The translations under genes were made by a program, and so were the position numbers. Positions 1 to 7,998 of a DNA stretch of 64,000 nt are shown in pieces. Each line of letters begins with the position of its first letter. The stretch's first letter is position 1. The notes beneath the pieces are model-generated. The model did not search any database and had not been told where the DNA came from. It saw only the letters and a list, made by a program, of their open reading frames with translations. Source of the DNA: Kitasatospora aureofaciens (GTDB lineage Bacteria > Actinomycetota > Actinomycetes > Streptomycetales > Streptomycetaceae); contig NZ_JPRF03000038.1 in NCBI RefSeq assembly GCF_001188955.3, positions 1 through 64,000 of the forward strand. The letters are read 5' to 3'.

Positions 1-134
1 CCCAGCCGGCGCTGCCCGCCTCCGGGGCGGCGCCCACCGCCTCCGGGGCGGCACCGACCGCCTCCGGGGCGGCACCGACCGCGGACACCGACACCACGCC
101 CGACGCTTCCCCCGTCACCGAGAAGGACACCTGA
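1..134 (+). CDS. cvnA: Conservon sensor kinase CvnA, C-terminal tail (partial)
   Basis: Only the last 44 codons are in the window (first full codon at 3, TGA at 132-134). They encode a disordered Ala/Pro/Gly/Thr-rich tail ending in a short acidic stretch. Three 21-bp tandem repeats at 18-80 give three ASGAAPT units. The identification rests on position: the stop overlaps the ATG of a roadblock gene that is followed by a DUF742 gene and a small GTPase, which is the fixed order of Streptomyces conservons, where the first gene is a sensor-kinase-like membrane protein with a long low-complexity C-terminus. No catalytic part is visible, so the call is contextual. Confidence 0.7.
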   Translation, partial: QPALPASGAAPTASGAAPTASGAAPTADTDTTPDASPVTEKDT

Positions 135-574
135 TGAGCAGCGCCCCCGACCGCGACCTCGACTGGCTGTTGGAAAACCTGCTGGCGGCAACCCCCGGCA
201 CCCGGCACGCCCTGGTGCTCTCCGCCGACGGCCTCAAGCTCTGCCACACCGCCGGGCTGAGTGCTGACCAGGCCGACCAGCTGTCCGCGATCGCCTCCGG
301 TCTGCAGAGCCTGGCGCACGGCGCCTCGATCGAGTTCGGCGACGGCAGCGGCGGCGTGCGGCAGTCGATGACCGAGTTCCACGGCGGCATCCTGTGCATC
401 GTGGCGGCCGGTGAGGGCGCCCACCTCGCGGTGGTCACGGACGACGACGCGGACGTGGGCGTGGTCGGCCACAACATGCACGGCCTGATCGAGCAGATCG
501 GCATCCACCTCAGCGCACCGGCCCGGGGCTCGGATTCCGGCGAGGCCGCCGCGCAAGAGAGCGCCGGGATGTGA
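134..574 (+). CDS. cvnB: Roadblock/LC7-domain protein CvnB
   Basis: A 146-residue protein with one roadblock/LC7 domain (about residues 5-125). It begins with the family pattern LDWLLENLLAATPGTRHALVLSADGL and contains the core strand VAAGEGAHLAVV. In conservons this protein is thought to bind the GTPase CvnD and link it to the membrane sensor CvnA in a G-protein-like signalling complex. The ATG overlaps the upstream stop (ATGA), and its own TGA overlaps the next GTG (GTGA), so translation is coupled. The C-terminal 20 residues are a disordered Ser/Ala/Glu tail. Confidence 0.9.
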   Translation: MSSAPDRDLDWLLENLLAATPGTRHALVLSADGLKLCHTAGLSADQADQLSAIASGLQSLAHGASIEFGDGSGGVRQSMTEFHGGILCIVAAGEGAHLAVVTDDDADVGVVGHNMHGLIEQIGIHLSAPARGSDSGEAAAQESAGM

Positions 575-939
575 CCGGCGGGCCGGCGCTGCCGGGACGG
601 GACGACGACCCGGACCGCCTCTACACCATCACCGGGGGCCGCAGCCGCGCCCCGGAGAACGCCTTCGACCTGGTCACACTGATCGTCGCCGAGCGGCAGC
701 CGACGCCGGGGATGCAGTCGGAGCACGCCCGGATCCTGCGGATGTGCGAGGCCCCGACCGCCGTGGTGGAGGTGGCGGCGGAGCTGTCGCTGCCCGTCTC
801 GGTGGCGAAGATCCTGCTCGGCGACCTGCTGGAGTCCGGGGCGGTCACCGCCCGCCACCCCAGGTTCGCGCCGAACAAGGCCCGGCTGCCCGATCTCGAC
901 ACGCTGAAGCAGGTGCTGCATGGCCTCCAACGGCTCTGA
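571..939 (+). CDS. cvnC: DUF742 protein CvnC
   Basis: A 122-residue DUF742 protein. Typical features are the RLYTITGGRSRAP stretch near residues 16-28 and the winged-helix-like middle part (residues 50-85, VAAELSLPVSVAKILLGDLLESGAV). The ending PDLDTLKQVLHGLQRL is characteristic of the family. It is the third component of the conservon and its biochemical role is unknown. The GTG start overlaps the cvnB stop by four bases, and the last 20 bases overlap the start of cvnD. Confidence 0.9.
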   Translation: MTGGPALPGRDDDPDRLYTITGGRSRAPENAFDLVTLIVAERQPTPGMQSEHARILRMCEAPTAVVEVAAELSLPVSVAKILLGDLLESGAVTARHPRFAPNKARLPDLDTLKQVLHGLQRL

Positions 940-1543
940 CGCCCCGCCGACGGGGCGCACCCCGCTGCGGGCGACCGCCGACAACGCGCTGAAGATCGTC
1001 GTGGTCGGCGGCTTCGGGGTGGGCAAGACCACCCTGGTCGGCTCGGTCAGCGAGATCCGTCCGCTGAACACCGAGGAGGTGATGACCCGGGCCGGGGAGG
1101 GCATCGACCCGGCCGGCAGCTGGGGCAAGCGCTCCACCACGGTCGCCTTCGACTTCGGCCGGATCACCCTGTCGGAGCGGCAGGTGCTGTACCTGTTCGG
1201 CGCGCCCGGGCAGGAACGTTTCTGGTTCCTCTGGGACCGGCTGTTCAGCGGCGCCCTGGGGGCGGTCGTCCTGGTCGACACCCGGCGGCTGGAGGACTCC
1301 TGGTACGCGATCGACCGGCTGGAGCACCACGGCACCCCGTTCATCGTCGCCCGCAACAACTTCGGCGAGCCCGGCCACACCCTGGAGCAGGTCCGCGAGG
1401 CCCTGGACCTGCCGCCCGAGGTCCCGCTGGTGGACTGCGACGCCCGCGACCGCGAGTCCGGCAAGCGGGTGCTGATCGAACTGGTCCACCACCTGGCCGC
1501 CCTGGCCGGGGCCCCGCTGACGTACGAGGAGAGCACCCAGTGA
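920..1543 (+). CDS. cvnD: Conservon small GTPase CvnD
   Basis: A 207-residue ATP/GTP-binding protein of the conservon type. The P-loop GGFGVGKTT is at residues 30-38. A switch-II-like stretch YLFGAPGQERFWFLWD follows, with the DxxGQ of Ras-like proteins replaced by GAPGQ. VLVDTRRLEDSW and the NNF region of FIVARNNFGE stand near the guanine-specificity site. It is expected to act with CvnB and CvnC at the membrane. The ATG lies 20 bases inside cvnC, and the stop overlaps the GTG of the P450 gene, so all four genes and the P450 form one transcription unit. Confidence 0.9.
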   Translation: MASNGSDAPPTGRTPLRATADNALKIVVVGGFGVGKTTLVGSVSEIRPLNTEEVMTRAGEGIDPAGSWGKRSTTVAFDFGRITLSERQVLYLFGAPGQERFWFLWDRLFSGALGAVVLVDTRRLEDSWYAIDRLEHHGTPFIVARNNFGEPGHTLEQVREALDLPPEVPLVDCDARDRESGKRVLIELVHHLAALAGAPLTYEESTQ

Positions 1544-2778
1544 CCGAGCCCGCCGCCACCCCGCCCCCGGGCTGCCCGGCGCACGCCGGCGCCACGCCGC
1601 TGTACGGGCCGCGCTTCCAGACCGACCCGGCCCAGCTCTATCGCGAGCTCCGGGCCGCCCACGGCCCGGTCGCCCCGGTCGAGCTGGCCGGCGGCGTGCC
1701 CGCCTGGCTGGTCATCGGCTACCGGGAACTGCAGCAGGTCACCGGCCAGCCGCAGCTGTTCGGCCGGGACTCCAGCCGCTGGCACGCCTGGGACACCCTG
1801 CCCGCCGACTGGCCGCTGAAGCCGATGATGGCCCCGGTGCCGTCGATGCTGTACACGGAAGGCGAGGAACACGTCCGCCGCTCCCGCGCGGTCACCGACG
1901 CGCTGGCCGGGATCGACCCGTACGAACTGCGCAAGCACTCCGAGGAGATCGCCGACCGGCTGATCGACGGGTTCGCCGGGCGCGGCGAGGCCGATCTGGT
2001 CGCCGAGTACGCCCACCTGATGCCGTTGCTCGTGCTCTGCCGGGTGTTCGGCCTGGACGAGGAGCGGGCGCCGGAGCTGGTCGACGCGGTGCTCACCATG
2101 CTGGACGGCGGTCCGGGCGCGCCGGCCTCCGCCCAGCGGCTGCTGGAGCTGATGCTCGAAGTGGTCCGGGCGAAGGCCGAGCACCCGGGCGGGGACGTGG
2201 CCTCGCGGATGCTGGCCCACCCCGCGGGCCTGGACCACGACGAGATCATGCGCGACCTGAGGGTGTTGTTGATCTCCGGTCACCAGCCGAGCTCGTACTG
2301 GATCTCCAACGCCTTGCGGCTGATGCTCACCGACGAGCGGTTCTCCGCGTCGCTGGCGGGCGGGCGGCGCAGCATCAGCCAGGCGCTCAACGAGGCGCTC
2401 TGGGAGGACACGCCGGTCCAGATCTTCGCCGGTCGCTGGGCGGTGCGGGACACCCAGCTCGGCGGTCAGCGGATCGGCGAGGGGGACATGCTGCTGCTCG
2501 GCTTCGCCGGGGCCAACGCGGACCCGTCGGTGCGCCAGCCCGACGGCCGCCCGGCCGAGGGGAACCGTGCGCACATGAGCTACTCGTACGGCGAGCACGG
2601 CTGCCCCTTCCCGGCCCAGGAGGCGGCCGAGGTGATCGCCACCACCGCGATCGAGGTACTGCTGGACCGGCTGCCGGACCTGCGGCTGGCGGTGGCCGAG
2701 CACGCCCTGGTGTGGCGGCCCTCGGCCTGGGTGCGCGGGCTGGTCGCGCTGCCGGTCTCGTTCACCCCGGGTCATTGA
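1540..2778 (+). CDS. Cytochrome P450, CYP157-like, lacking the ExxR arginine
   Basis: A 412-residue P450-fold protein translated directly from the conservon (GTGA overlap). The heme-thiolate region SYGEHGCPFPAQ is present with Cys355. The K-helix ExxR motif is altered: residues 285-288 read EALW, so Trp replaces the normally invariant Arg. Loss of this Arg is a known hallmark of the CYP157 family in Streptomyces, which usually sits between a conservon and a CYP154 gene exactly as here. The I-helix is also atypical, with LLISGHQPSSYWISNAL instead of AGxxT. The substrate is unknown, and it may have a sensory or atypical catalytic role. Confidence 0.85.
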   Translation: MTEPAATPPPGCPAHAGATPLYGPRFQTDPAQLYRELRAAHGPVAPVELAGGVPAWLVIGYRELQQVTGQPQLFGRDSSRWHAWDTLPADWPLKPMMAPVPSMLYTEGEEHVRRSRAVTDALAGIDPYELRKHSEEIADRLIDGFAGRGEADLVAEYAHLMPLLVLCRVFGLDEERAPELVDAVLTMLDGGPGAPASAQRLLELMLEVVRAKAEHPGGDVASRMLAHPAGLDHDEIMRDLRVLLISGHQPSSYWISNALRLMLTDERFSASLAGGRRSISQALNEALWEDTPVQIFAGRWAVRDTQLGGQRIGEGDMLLLGFAGANADPSVRQPDGRPAEGNRAHMSYSYGEHGCPFPAQEAAEVIATTAIEVLLDRLPDLRLAVAEHALVWRPSAWVRGLVALPVSFTPGH

Positions 2779-2848
2779 CGCCAGGCGCCCCCGCACGACA
2801 GCCCGAGTCGACCTCATGTTTCCCGTCACCGAAGGAGAGTTGCCGCCG

Positions 2849-4060
2849 ATGACCGCTGCCCCGGCCCCGATCGCCCTCGACCCGCTGGCCCGCGACAACG
2901 CCGCCGAGGGCGCCCTGCTGCGGGCCGCCGGCCCGGCGGTGCCGGTGGTGCTGCCCGGCGGGGTCGCCGCCTGGGCGGTGACCCGGCACACGGCCGCACG
3001 CGACCTGCTCACCGACGCCCGGCTGGTGAAGGACGCCCGGCACTGGGCGGCCTACCAGCGCGGCGAGGTGCCGAAGACCTGGCCGCTGATCGGCCTGGCG
3101 GTGCCCGGCCCGAGCATGGTGACCACGGACGGCGCCGAGCACCGCCGGCTGCGGGCGCTGGTCGCCCAGGCGTTCACCCCGCGCCGGGTCGAGCTGATGC
3201 GTCCACGCGTGGAGGAGACCACCCACGCGCTGCTGGACACCCTGGCGGCCGGGGAGCCGGTGGTCGACCTCAAGACCGCCTTCGCCTTCCCGCTGCCGAT
3301 GACGGTGATCTGCTCGCTGCTGGGCGTCCCGGAGTCGGATCACGGCCTGCTGCGCGACCTGTACGAGCGGTTCTTCGGGATCAAGCCCGACCCGGAGGGC
3401 ATCCAGGCGACCGTCGCCGGCCTGAACGCCTTCGTCAACGGGCTGGTGGCGCAGCGTCGTTCGGAGCCGGGCGAGGACCTGGCGAGCGTGCTGCTGGCGG
3501 CGGACACCGAGGGCGGGGCGCTCACCGACGCGGAGGCGGCGGCAACCCTGCGGGTGATCATCGCGGCCGGCCACGAGACCACGGTGAACCTGATCGGCAA
3601 CGCGGTGCGGGCGCTGCTGGCGCACCCGGACCAGCTGGAGCTGGTGCGTTCGAGCCAGGTGTCCTGGGACGCGGTGGTCGAGGAGTCGCTCCGCTGGACG
3701 CCGCCGACCAGCAACTTCCTGTTCCGCTTCACGGCCGAGGACATCGAGGTCGGCGAGCTGGTCATCCCGGCGGGCGAGCCGGTGCTGGTCTCGTACAACG
3801 CGATCGGCCGGGACCCGCTGCAGCACGGGGTGACGGCGGAGCTGTTCGACATCACCCGGGCGACCCGGCACCTGTCCTTCGGGCACGGTCCGCACGTCTG
3901 CCCGGGTTCGCCGCTGGCCCGGCTGGAGGCGGGGGTCGCGCTGCCGGCGCTGTTCGAGCGCTTCCCGGGGCTGTCGCTGGCAGTGCCGGACGGCGAGCTG
4001 CGGCCGAGCCCGTCGCTGGTGGTGAACAGCCTGCTGGAGCTGCCCGTCCGGCTCTGGTGA
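2849..4060 (+). CDS. Cytochrome P450, CYP154-like
   Basis: A 403-residue canonical bacterial P450. It has the I-helix IIAAGHETTVNLIGNAV with the acid/alcohol-type oxygen activation residues, ExxR at residues 279-282 (ESLR), and the heme-binding loop FGHGPHVCPGSPLARLE with Cys351. I chose the ATG at 2849 because GAAGGAGA lies ten bases upstream; an in-frame ATG at 2816 would precede that Shine-Dalgarno site. It follows the CYP157-like gene by 70 bp. CYP157/CYP154 pairs behind conservons are a known Streptomyces arrangement, and CYP154 members hydroxylate steroids, macrolides or flavonoids. The physiological substrate here is unknown. No redox partner is encoded nearby. Confidence 0.88.
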   Translation: MTAAPAPIALDPLARDNAAEGALLRAAGPAVPVVLPGGVAAWAVTRHTAARDLLTDARLVKDARHWAAYQRGEVPKTWPLIGLAVPGPSMVTTDGAEHRRLRALVAQAFTPRRVELMRPRVEETTHALLDTLAAGEPVVDLKTAFAFPLPMTVICSLLGVPESDHGLLRDLYERFFGIKPDPEGIQATVAGLNAFVNGLVAQRRSEPGEDLASVLLAADTEGGALTDAEAAATLRVIIAAGHETTVNLIGNAVRALLAHPDQLELVRSSQVSWDAVVEESLRWTPPTSNFLFRFTAEDIEVGELVIPAGEPVLVSYNAIGRDPLQHGVTAELFDITRATRHLSFGHGPHVCPGSPLARLEAGVALPALFERFPGLSLAVPDGELRPSPSLVVNSLLELPVRLW

Positions 4061-4097
4061 CGTCGCGTCAAGAGGTGTTGTCGGATTCCGGGCGGAG

Positions 4098-4184
4098 AAG
4101 GTCGACCATGGACCTTGGCGGCGGCCGACAGCTGCGTTAACGTCGTCCAATCGGTTCGGCCGACCGATCTCCCGACGACCCCTG
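4098..4184. promoter_or_regulatory. Inverted repeats upstream of the sugar importer operon
   Basis: Two dyads lie in the 197-bp gap before the binding-protein gene. The first is AAGGTC-N7-GACCTT (4098-4116). The second is a nested pair within about 4142-4180: outer GTCGTC/GACGAC arms and inner ATCGGT-N7-ACCGAT arms, with TCGGCCGA in the centre. Either could be an operator for a LacI- or GntR-type sugar regulator. No such regulator is encoded next to the operon, so this is inference from symmetry and position. Confidence 0.35.
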
Positions 4185-4257
4185 CCCGCCCATCTCCGGT
4201 ACAGCGCAATGTCGTTCAGCCAACCCCAGGCAGCACGCCCTGGCGAGGAGGACCGCA

Positions 4258-5643
4258 TTGACCCTCAACCCGACCGCGCCGTCCCCGAGTTCCCGCCGCC
4301 GACCGGTCGCCGTACCCGCCCTGCTGGCGGCGCTGGCCCTGACCGCGGCCTGCTCGAACAGCTCCGGCGGTTCGGGTGGCGGCGGTGGAACCGCCCAGAC
4401 ACTGACCGGTGACTGCGCCAAGTACCAGCCGTACGCCGGCCATTCGGGCACCACGGTGACGATGTTCGCCTCCATCCTGAGCCCGGAGTCGGACAACCTG
4501 GAGAAGTCCTGGGCCGAGTTCAGCAAGTGCACCGGGATCAAGATCAGCTACGAGGGCTCCAACGACTTCGAGTCCCAGCTGCCGGTCCGGGTGGCCGGCG
4601 GCAACGCCCCGGACTTCGCGATCATCCCGCAGCCCGGCCTGCTGGCCCAGATGGTCAAGAGCGGCAAGGTGGTCAAGCCGCCCGCCCAGACCGTCACCAA
4701 CCAGGACAAGTGGAGCCCGGTCTGGAAGACCTACGGCTCGGTCGACGGCACCTTCTACGCGGCCCCGATGAGCGCCAACATGAAGTCGCTGGTCTGGTAC
4801 TCGCCGAAGACCTTCGCGGCGGCCGGCTACGAGGTGCCCAAGACCTGGGCGGACCTGATGGCGCTCAGCGACCGGATCGCCAAGGCGGGCGGGCCCAAGC
4901 CCTGGTGCGGCGGCATCGCCTCCGGCACCGCCACCGGCTGGCCGGCCACCGACTGGCTGGAGGAGGTGGTGCTGGGCACGTACGGCGGCGACGTCTACGA
5001 CCAGTGGGTCGGCCACCAGGTGAAGTTCTCCGACCAGAAGATCACCACGGCGATGCAGACCGTTGCCGACTGGATGCTCAACCCCGCCTGGGTGAACGGC
5101 GGTTACGGCGACGTCAAGTCGATCGCCACCACCACCTTCCAGGACGCGGGCGCGCCGATCCTCACCGGCAAGTGCGCGATGCTCCAGCAGGCCTCCTTCT
5201 ACGAGGCGCAGTGGCCCAAGGGCACCAAGGTCGCCCCGGACGGCGACGTCTTCGCCTTCCACCTGCCCGCGGTCAACCCGGCGATCGCCAACCCGGTCGA
5301 GGGCGGCGGCGAGTTCCTGGCCGCGTTCTCCGGCAGGCCCGAGGTGCAGGCGGTGCAGAACTACCTGTCCAGCTCGGACTGGGCGAGCAGCCGGGTGAGG
5401 ACCGCGAGCGGCTGGGTCTCGGCCAACCAGGGCGTGGACAAGAGCCTGTACACCGACCCGATCGACAAGCTCTCGGCGGAGGCGCTGACCGACCCGAGCG
5501 CGACCTTCCGCTTCGACGCCTCCGACATGATGCCGGCGGCGATCGGCTCCGGGCAGGAGTGGAAGTCGCTCACCGCCTGGTTCGCGGAGGGGCAGTCGGT
5601 CCAGAAGGTCGCGGGCGACATCGACGCCGCCTGGCCGAAGTAA
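4258..5643 (+). CDS. Sugar ABC transporter substrate-binding lipoprotein (alpha-glucoside/AglE-like)
   Basis: A 461-residue lipoprotein. Signal peptide residues 1-31 (RRR, hydrophobic core, LTAAC lipobox) put the lipidated Cys at 32. A Gly/Ser linker follows, and then a family-1 solute-binding fold. The stretches TGIKISYEGSNDFESQLPVRVAGG and DFAIIPQPGLLAQMVKSG resemble alpha-glucoside-binding proteins of the AglE group. The start is TTG, supported by GAGGAG seven bases upstream. It is the first gene of a three-gene importer with two permeases. The exact sugar is not provable from sequence. Confidence 0.85.
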   Translation: MTLNPTAPSPSSRRRPVAVPALLAALALTAACSNSSGGSGGGGGTAQTLTGDCAKYQPYAGHSGTTVTMFASILSPESDNLEKSWAEFSKCTGIKISYEGSNDFESQLPVRVAGGNAPDFAIIPQPGLLAQMVKSGKVVKPPAQTVTNQDKWSPVWKTYGSVDGTFYAAPMSANMKSLVWYSPKTFAAAGYEVPKTWADLMALSDRIAKAGGPKPWCGGIASGTATGWPATDWLEEVVLGTYGGDVYDQWVGHQVKFSDQKITTAMQTVADWMLNPAWVNGGYGDVKSIATTTFQDAGAPILTGKCAMLQQASFYEAQWPKGTKVAPDGDVFAFHLPAVNPAIANPVEGGGEFLAAFSGRPEVQAVQNYLSSSDWASSRVRTASGWVSANQGVDKSLYTDPIDKLSAEALTDPSATFRFDASDMMPAAIGSGQEWKSLTAWFAEGQSVQKVAGDIDAAWPK

Positions 5644-5644
5644 C

Positions 5645-5701
5645 CGGGCCCGCCCGGGGCCCGTCGTCGAGGTCAGGGCGCCCGCGAGGTCAGGGTGCCC
5701 G
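5645..5701 (+). repeat. Intercistronic hairpin and 17-bp tandem repeat
   Basis: Directly after the binding-protein stop there is a hairpin CGGGCCC-N5-GGGCCCG (5645-5663). It is followed by two head-to-tail 17-bp units (5668-5684 and 5685-5701) that differ at one base. A hairpin between the binding protein and the permeases is a common way to keep the upstream mRNA segment more abundant. Confidence 0.6.
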
Positions 5702-5799
5702 ACTCGGGACCACCTGTCGAGGGCGGTGCGGGGCCACCCACCCGCACCGCCCGCCCCCTCCCCATTCCCTTCCCACCGGACCCGAAGGGACGTACAGCC

Positions 5800-6822
5800 A
5801 TGTCCGTATCCGGATCCCCGCTGACCGCCGGCCCGCTGGCCGCCGGCGCCTGGGGTGACGCGCTGATCAAGTTCGGCAACAGTGTCGGCGCGATGGCGGG
5901 TTTCCTCGGCATCCTGCTGGTGGTGTTCCTGGTGGCCGGCCGGGCCCGGGGCCGACTGGCCCGACCCCTGGCCGTGCTGGTGTTCCTCGGCCCGGCCGTA
6001 CTGCTGCTGGTGGTCGGCCTGGTGGCGCCGCTGATCCGCACCGTCTACCTGAGCGTGCACAACGCGGACGGCAGCAAGTTCGTCGGCGGCGAGAACTTCG
6101 GCTGGGCCTTCACCACCGACTCGGTGCAGAAGGTGCTGATCAACACCCTGTTGTGGCTGGTGGTCGCACCGCTGGCGGCGACCGGCCTCGGGCTGGTGCT
6201 GGCGCTGCTGGTGGACCGGATGCGCGGCCAGGCGGTGTACAAGTCGCTGATCTTCATGCCGATGGCGATCTCGCTGGTCGGCGCCTCGATCATCTTCAAG
6301 TTCGTCTACGAGGCGCGAGGGAAGGACCAGCCGCAGATCGGCCTGCTCAGCCAACTCGCCCATGCGGTGGGCTGGTCGGATCCGCCGAACTGGCTGCTCA
6401 CCCAGCCGCTGAACACCTTCCTGCTGATGGCCGTGATGGTCTGGGTGCAGACCGGGTTCGCGATGGTGGTGCTGTCGGCGGCGATCAAGGCGATCCCGGA
6501 CGAGGTGGTGGAGGCCGCCCGGCTGGACGGCGCGACCGGGGTGCGGCTGTTCTGGCACGTCACCGTGCCGATGATCCGCACCACGGTGATGGTCGTGCTG
6601 ACCACCGTCATGATCATCACCCTGAAGGCCTTCGACATCGTCCGCACCATGACCGGCGGCAACTTCGGCACCCAGGTGCTGGCCAACGAGATGTACTCGC
6701 AGTCCTTCGTGCAGTTCGACGACGGGCGGGGCGGCGCCCTCGCGGTGCTGCTGTTCCTCGCGGTGCTGCCGTTGGTGGCCTACAACATCGTCCAGCTGCG
6801 GAGGGAGCGTGAGGTGCGGTGA
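5800..6822 (+). CDS. Sugar ABC transporter permease (MalF/AglF-like)
   Basis: A 340-residue integral membrane permease. Two helices near residues 35-90 are followed by the binding-protein-dependent transport domain. The EAA loop reads EAARLDGATGVRLFWHVTVP and would contact the ATPase. I chose ATG 5800 because GAAGGGA lies about ten bases upstream; an upstream in-frame ATG at 5695 would run through low-complexity intergenic sequence. It partners with the lipoprotein gene before it and the second permease, whose GTG overlaps this stop by four bases. Confidence 0.88.
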   Translation: MSVSGSPLTAGPLAAGAWGDALIKFGNSVGAMAGFLGILLVVFLVAGRARGRLARPLAVLVFLGPAVLLLVVGLVAPLIRTVYLSVHNADGSKFVGGENFGWAFTTDSVQKVLINTLLWLVVAPLAATGLGLVLALLVDRMRGQAVYKSLIFMPMAISLVGASIIFKFVYEARGKDQPQIGLLSQLAHAVGWSDPPNWLLTQPLNTFLLMAVMVWVQTGFAMVVLSAAIKAIPDEVVEAARLDGATGVRLFWHVTVPMIRTTVMVVLTTVMIITLKAFDIVRTMTGGNFGTQVLANEMYSQSFVQFDDGRGGALAVLLFLAVLPLVAYNIVQLRREREVR

Positions 6823-7781
6823 GTGATCGAGGAGAAGCGGGTGGTCGGAGCGCGGTGAGTGACGCGATGACCGGTCGTCACCGGAATCCGGTCCGGAAGT
6901 CCTTCAGCAGCCCGCTGGCCTCGGCGTTCGTGATCGCGATGACGGTGCTCTGGACGGCCCCGACCCTCGGGCTGCTGGTGACCTCGCTACGCCCCAAGCA
7001 GGACGTGACCACCGACGGCTGGTGGAACGCCCTGATCCACCCGGACTTCGGCCTCGGCAACTACCACGCGGTGCTGTTCGAGGGCGGTTCCGGCGGCTCC
7101 ACCGGGCTGATGCCCTTCCTGGTCAACTCGCTGGCGATCAGCATCCCGGCCACCCTCTTCCCGCTGGTGCTCGCGGCGATGGCGGCGTACGCGCTGGCCT
7201 GGGTGCGGTTCCGGGGGAGCGACGCGGTGTTCTTCACGGTGTTCGCGCTCCAGGTGGTCCCGCTCCAGATGGCGCTGATCCCGCTGCTGCGGCTGTTCTC
7301 CAGCGGCGCCCACCTGGGCTCGCTGACGCTGATCCCGGCGGTGGACCTGAAGGGGAGCTACGCGCCGGTCTGGCTGGCGCACACCATGTTCGCGATGCCG
7401 CTGGCGGTGTTCCTGCTGCACAACTTCATCGCCCAGCTACCGCGCGACCTGATGGAGGCGGCGGTGGTGGACGGCGCCTCGCACTTCAAGATCTTCCGCT
7501 CGATCGTGCTGCCGCTGTGCGCGCCGGCCCTGGCCTCCTTCGCGATCTTCCAGTTCCTGTGGGTATGGAACGACCTGCTGGTCGCCCTCACCTTCGCCGG
7601 CGGCACGCCAGAGGTGGCGCCGATGACGGTCCGGCTGGCGCAGCAGGCGGGTTCGCTGGGCGGCCGCTGGGAACTGCTCACGGCCGGGGCGTTCCTGTCG
7701 ATCATCGTGCCCCTGATCGTTTTCTTCAGCCTGCAGCGGTACTTCGTCAGGGGGCTGCTGGCCGGATCGGTGAAGGGGTAG
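6819..7781 (+). CDS. Sugar ABC transporter permease (MalG/AglG-like)
   Basis: A 320-residue permease with six predicted helices and the EAA loop EAAVVDGASHFKIFRSIVLP. The C-terminal helix ends in RYFVRGLLAGSVKG, the usual ending of MalG-type proteins. The GTG start overlaps the previous stop (GTGA). An alternative ATG at 6867 would drop 16 residues. No ATPase gene follows; Streptomyces CUT1 sugar importers are generally energised by the shared ATPase MsiK encoded elsewhere, and that is the likely arrangement here. Confidence 0.88.
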   Translation: MSDRGEAGGRSAVSDAMTGRHRNPVRKSFSSPLASAFVIAMTVLWTAPTLGLLVTSLRPKQDVTTDGWWNALIHPDFGLGNYHAVLFEGGSGGSTGLMPFLVNSLAISIPATLFPLVLAAMAAYALAWVRFRGSDAVFFTVFALQVVPLQMALIPLLRLFSSGAHLGSLTLIPAVDLKGSYAPVWLAHTMFAMPLAVFLLHNFIAQLPRDLMEAAVVDGASHFKIFRSIVLPLCAPALASFAIFQFLWVWNDLLVALTFAGGTPEVAPMTVRLAQQAGSLGGRWELLTAGAFLSIIVPLIVFFSLQRYFVRGLLAGSVKG

Positions 7782-7860
7782 CGCGGGCGGGGCTCGGGCG
7801 GGCGTGGGCCGGCGTGGACGCGTGGACGGCTGTGGAGGGGGAGCGTGCGCGGTCAGGTCG

Positions 7861-7901
7861 TTCTGAACATGTTCAGAAGCAACTTTTGAACTTGTTCAGA
7901 A
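7861..7901. promoter_or_regulatory. Twin palindromic operator upstream of the DUF4153 gene
   Basis: A perfect 18-bp palindrome TTCTGAACATGTTCAGAA lies at 7861-7878. A second copy with two changes, TTTTGAACTTGTTCAGAA, lies at 7884-7901, 23 bp centre to centre. The A/T-rich stretch stands out from the surrounding GC-rich DNA and sits about 100 bp before the next start codon. The TGAAC(A/T)TGTTCA core has the look of a TetR- or MarR-family operator. The regulator is not encoded alongside. Confidence 0.7.
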
Positions 7902-7998
7902 TGGTCTACAGTCAGCAGCGGCCGGGGCGTTGGCGCGCCGGCCCGCGGACCGCCCGGAGGGCGGCTTCCGCCTGCCCGTAGACCACCGAGGGGGACTC

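Noticed and set aside
115..3012. 965-codon open frame on the minus strand over the conservon and P450 genes
   Set aside because: It is antisense to well-supported genes, encodes Arg/Pro/Gly-rich sequence without domains, and results from high GC at third positions.
1540..4060. Biosynthetic gene cluster signalled by two P450s
   Set aside because: The P450s belong to the conservon arrangement; no synthase, tailoring or resistance genes surround them.
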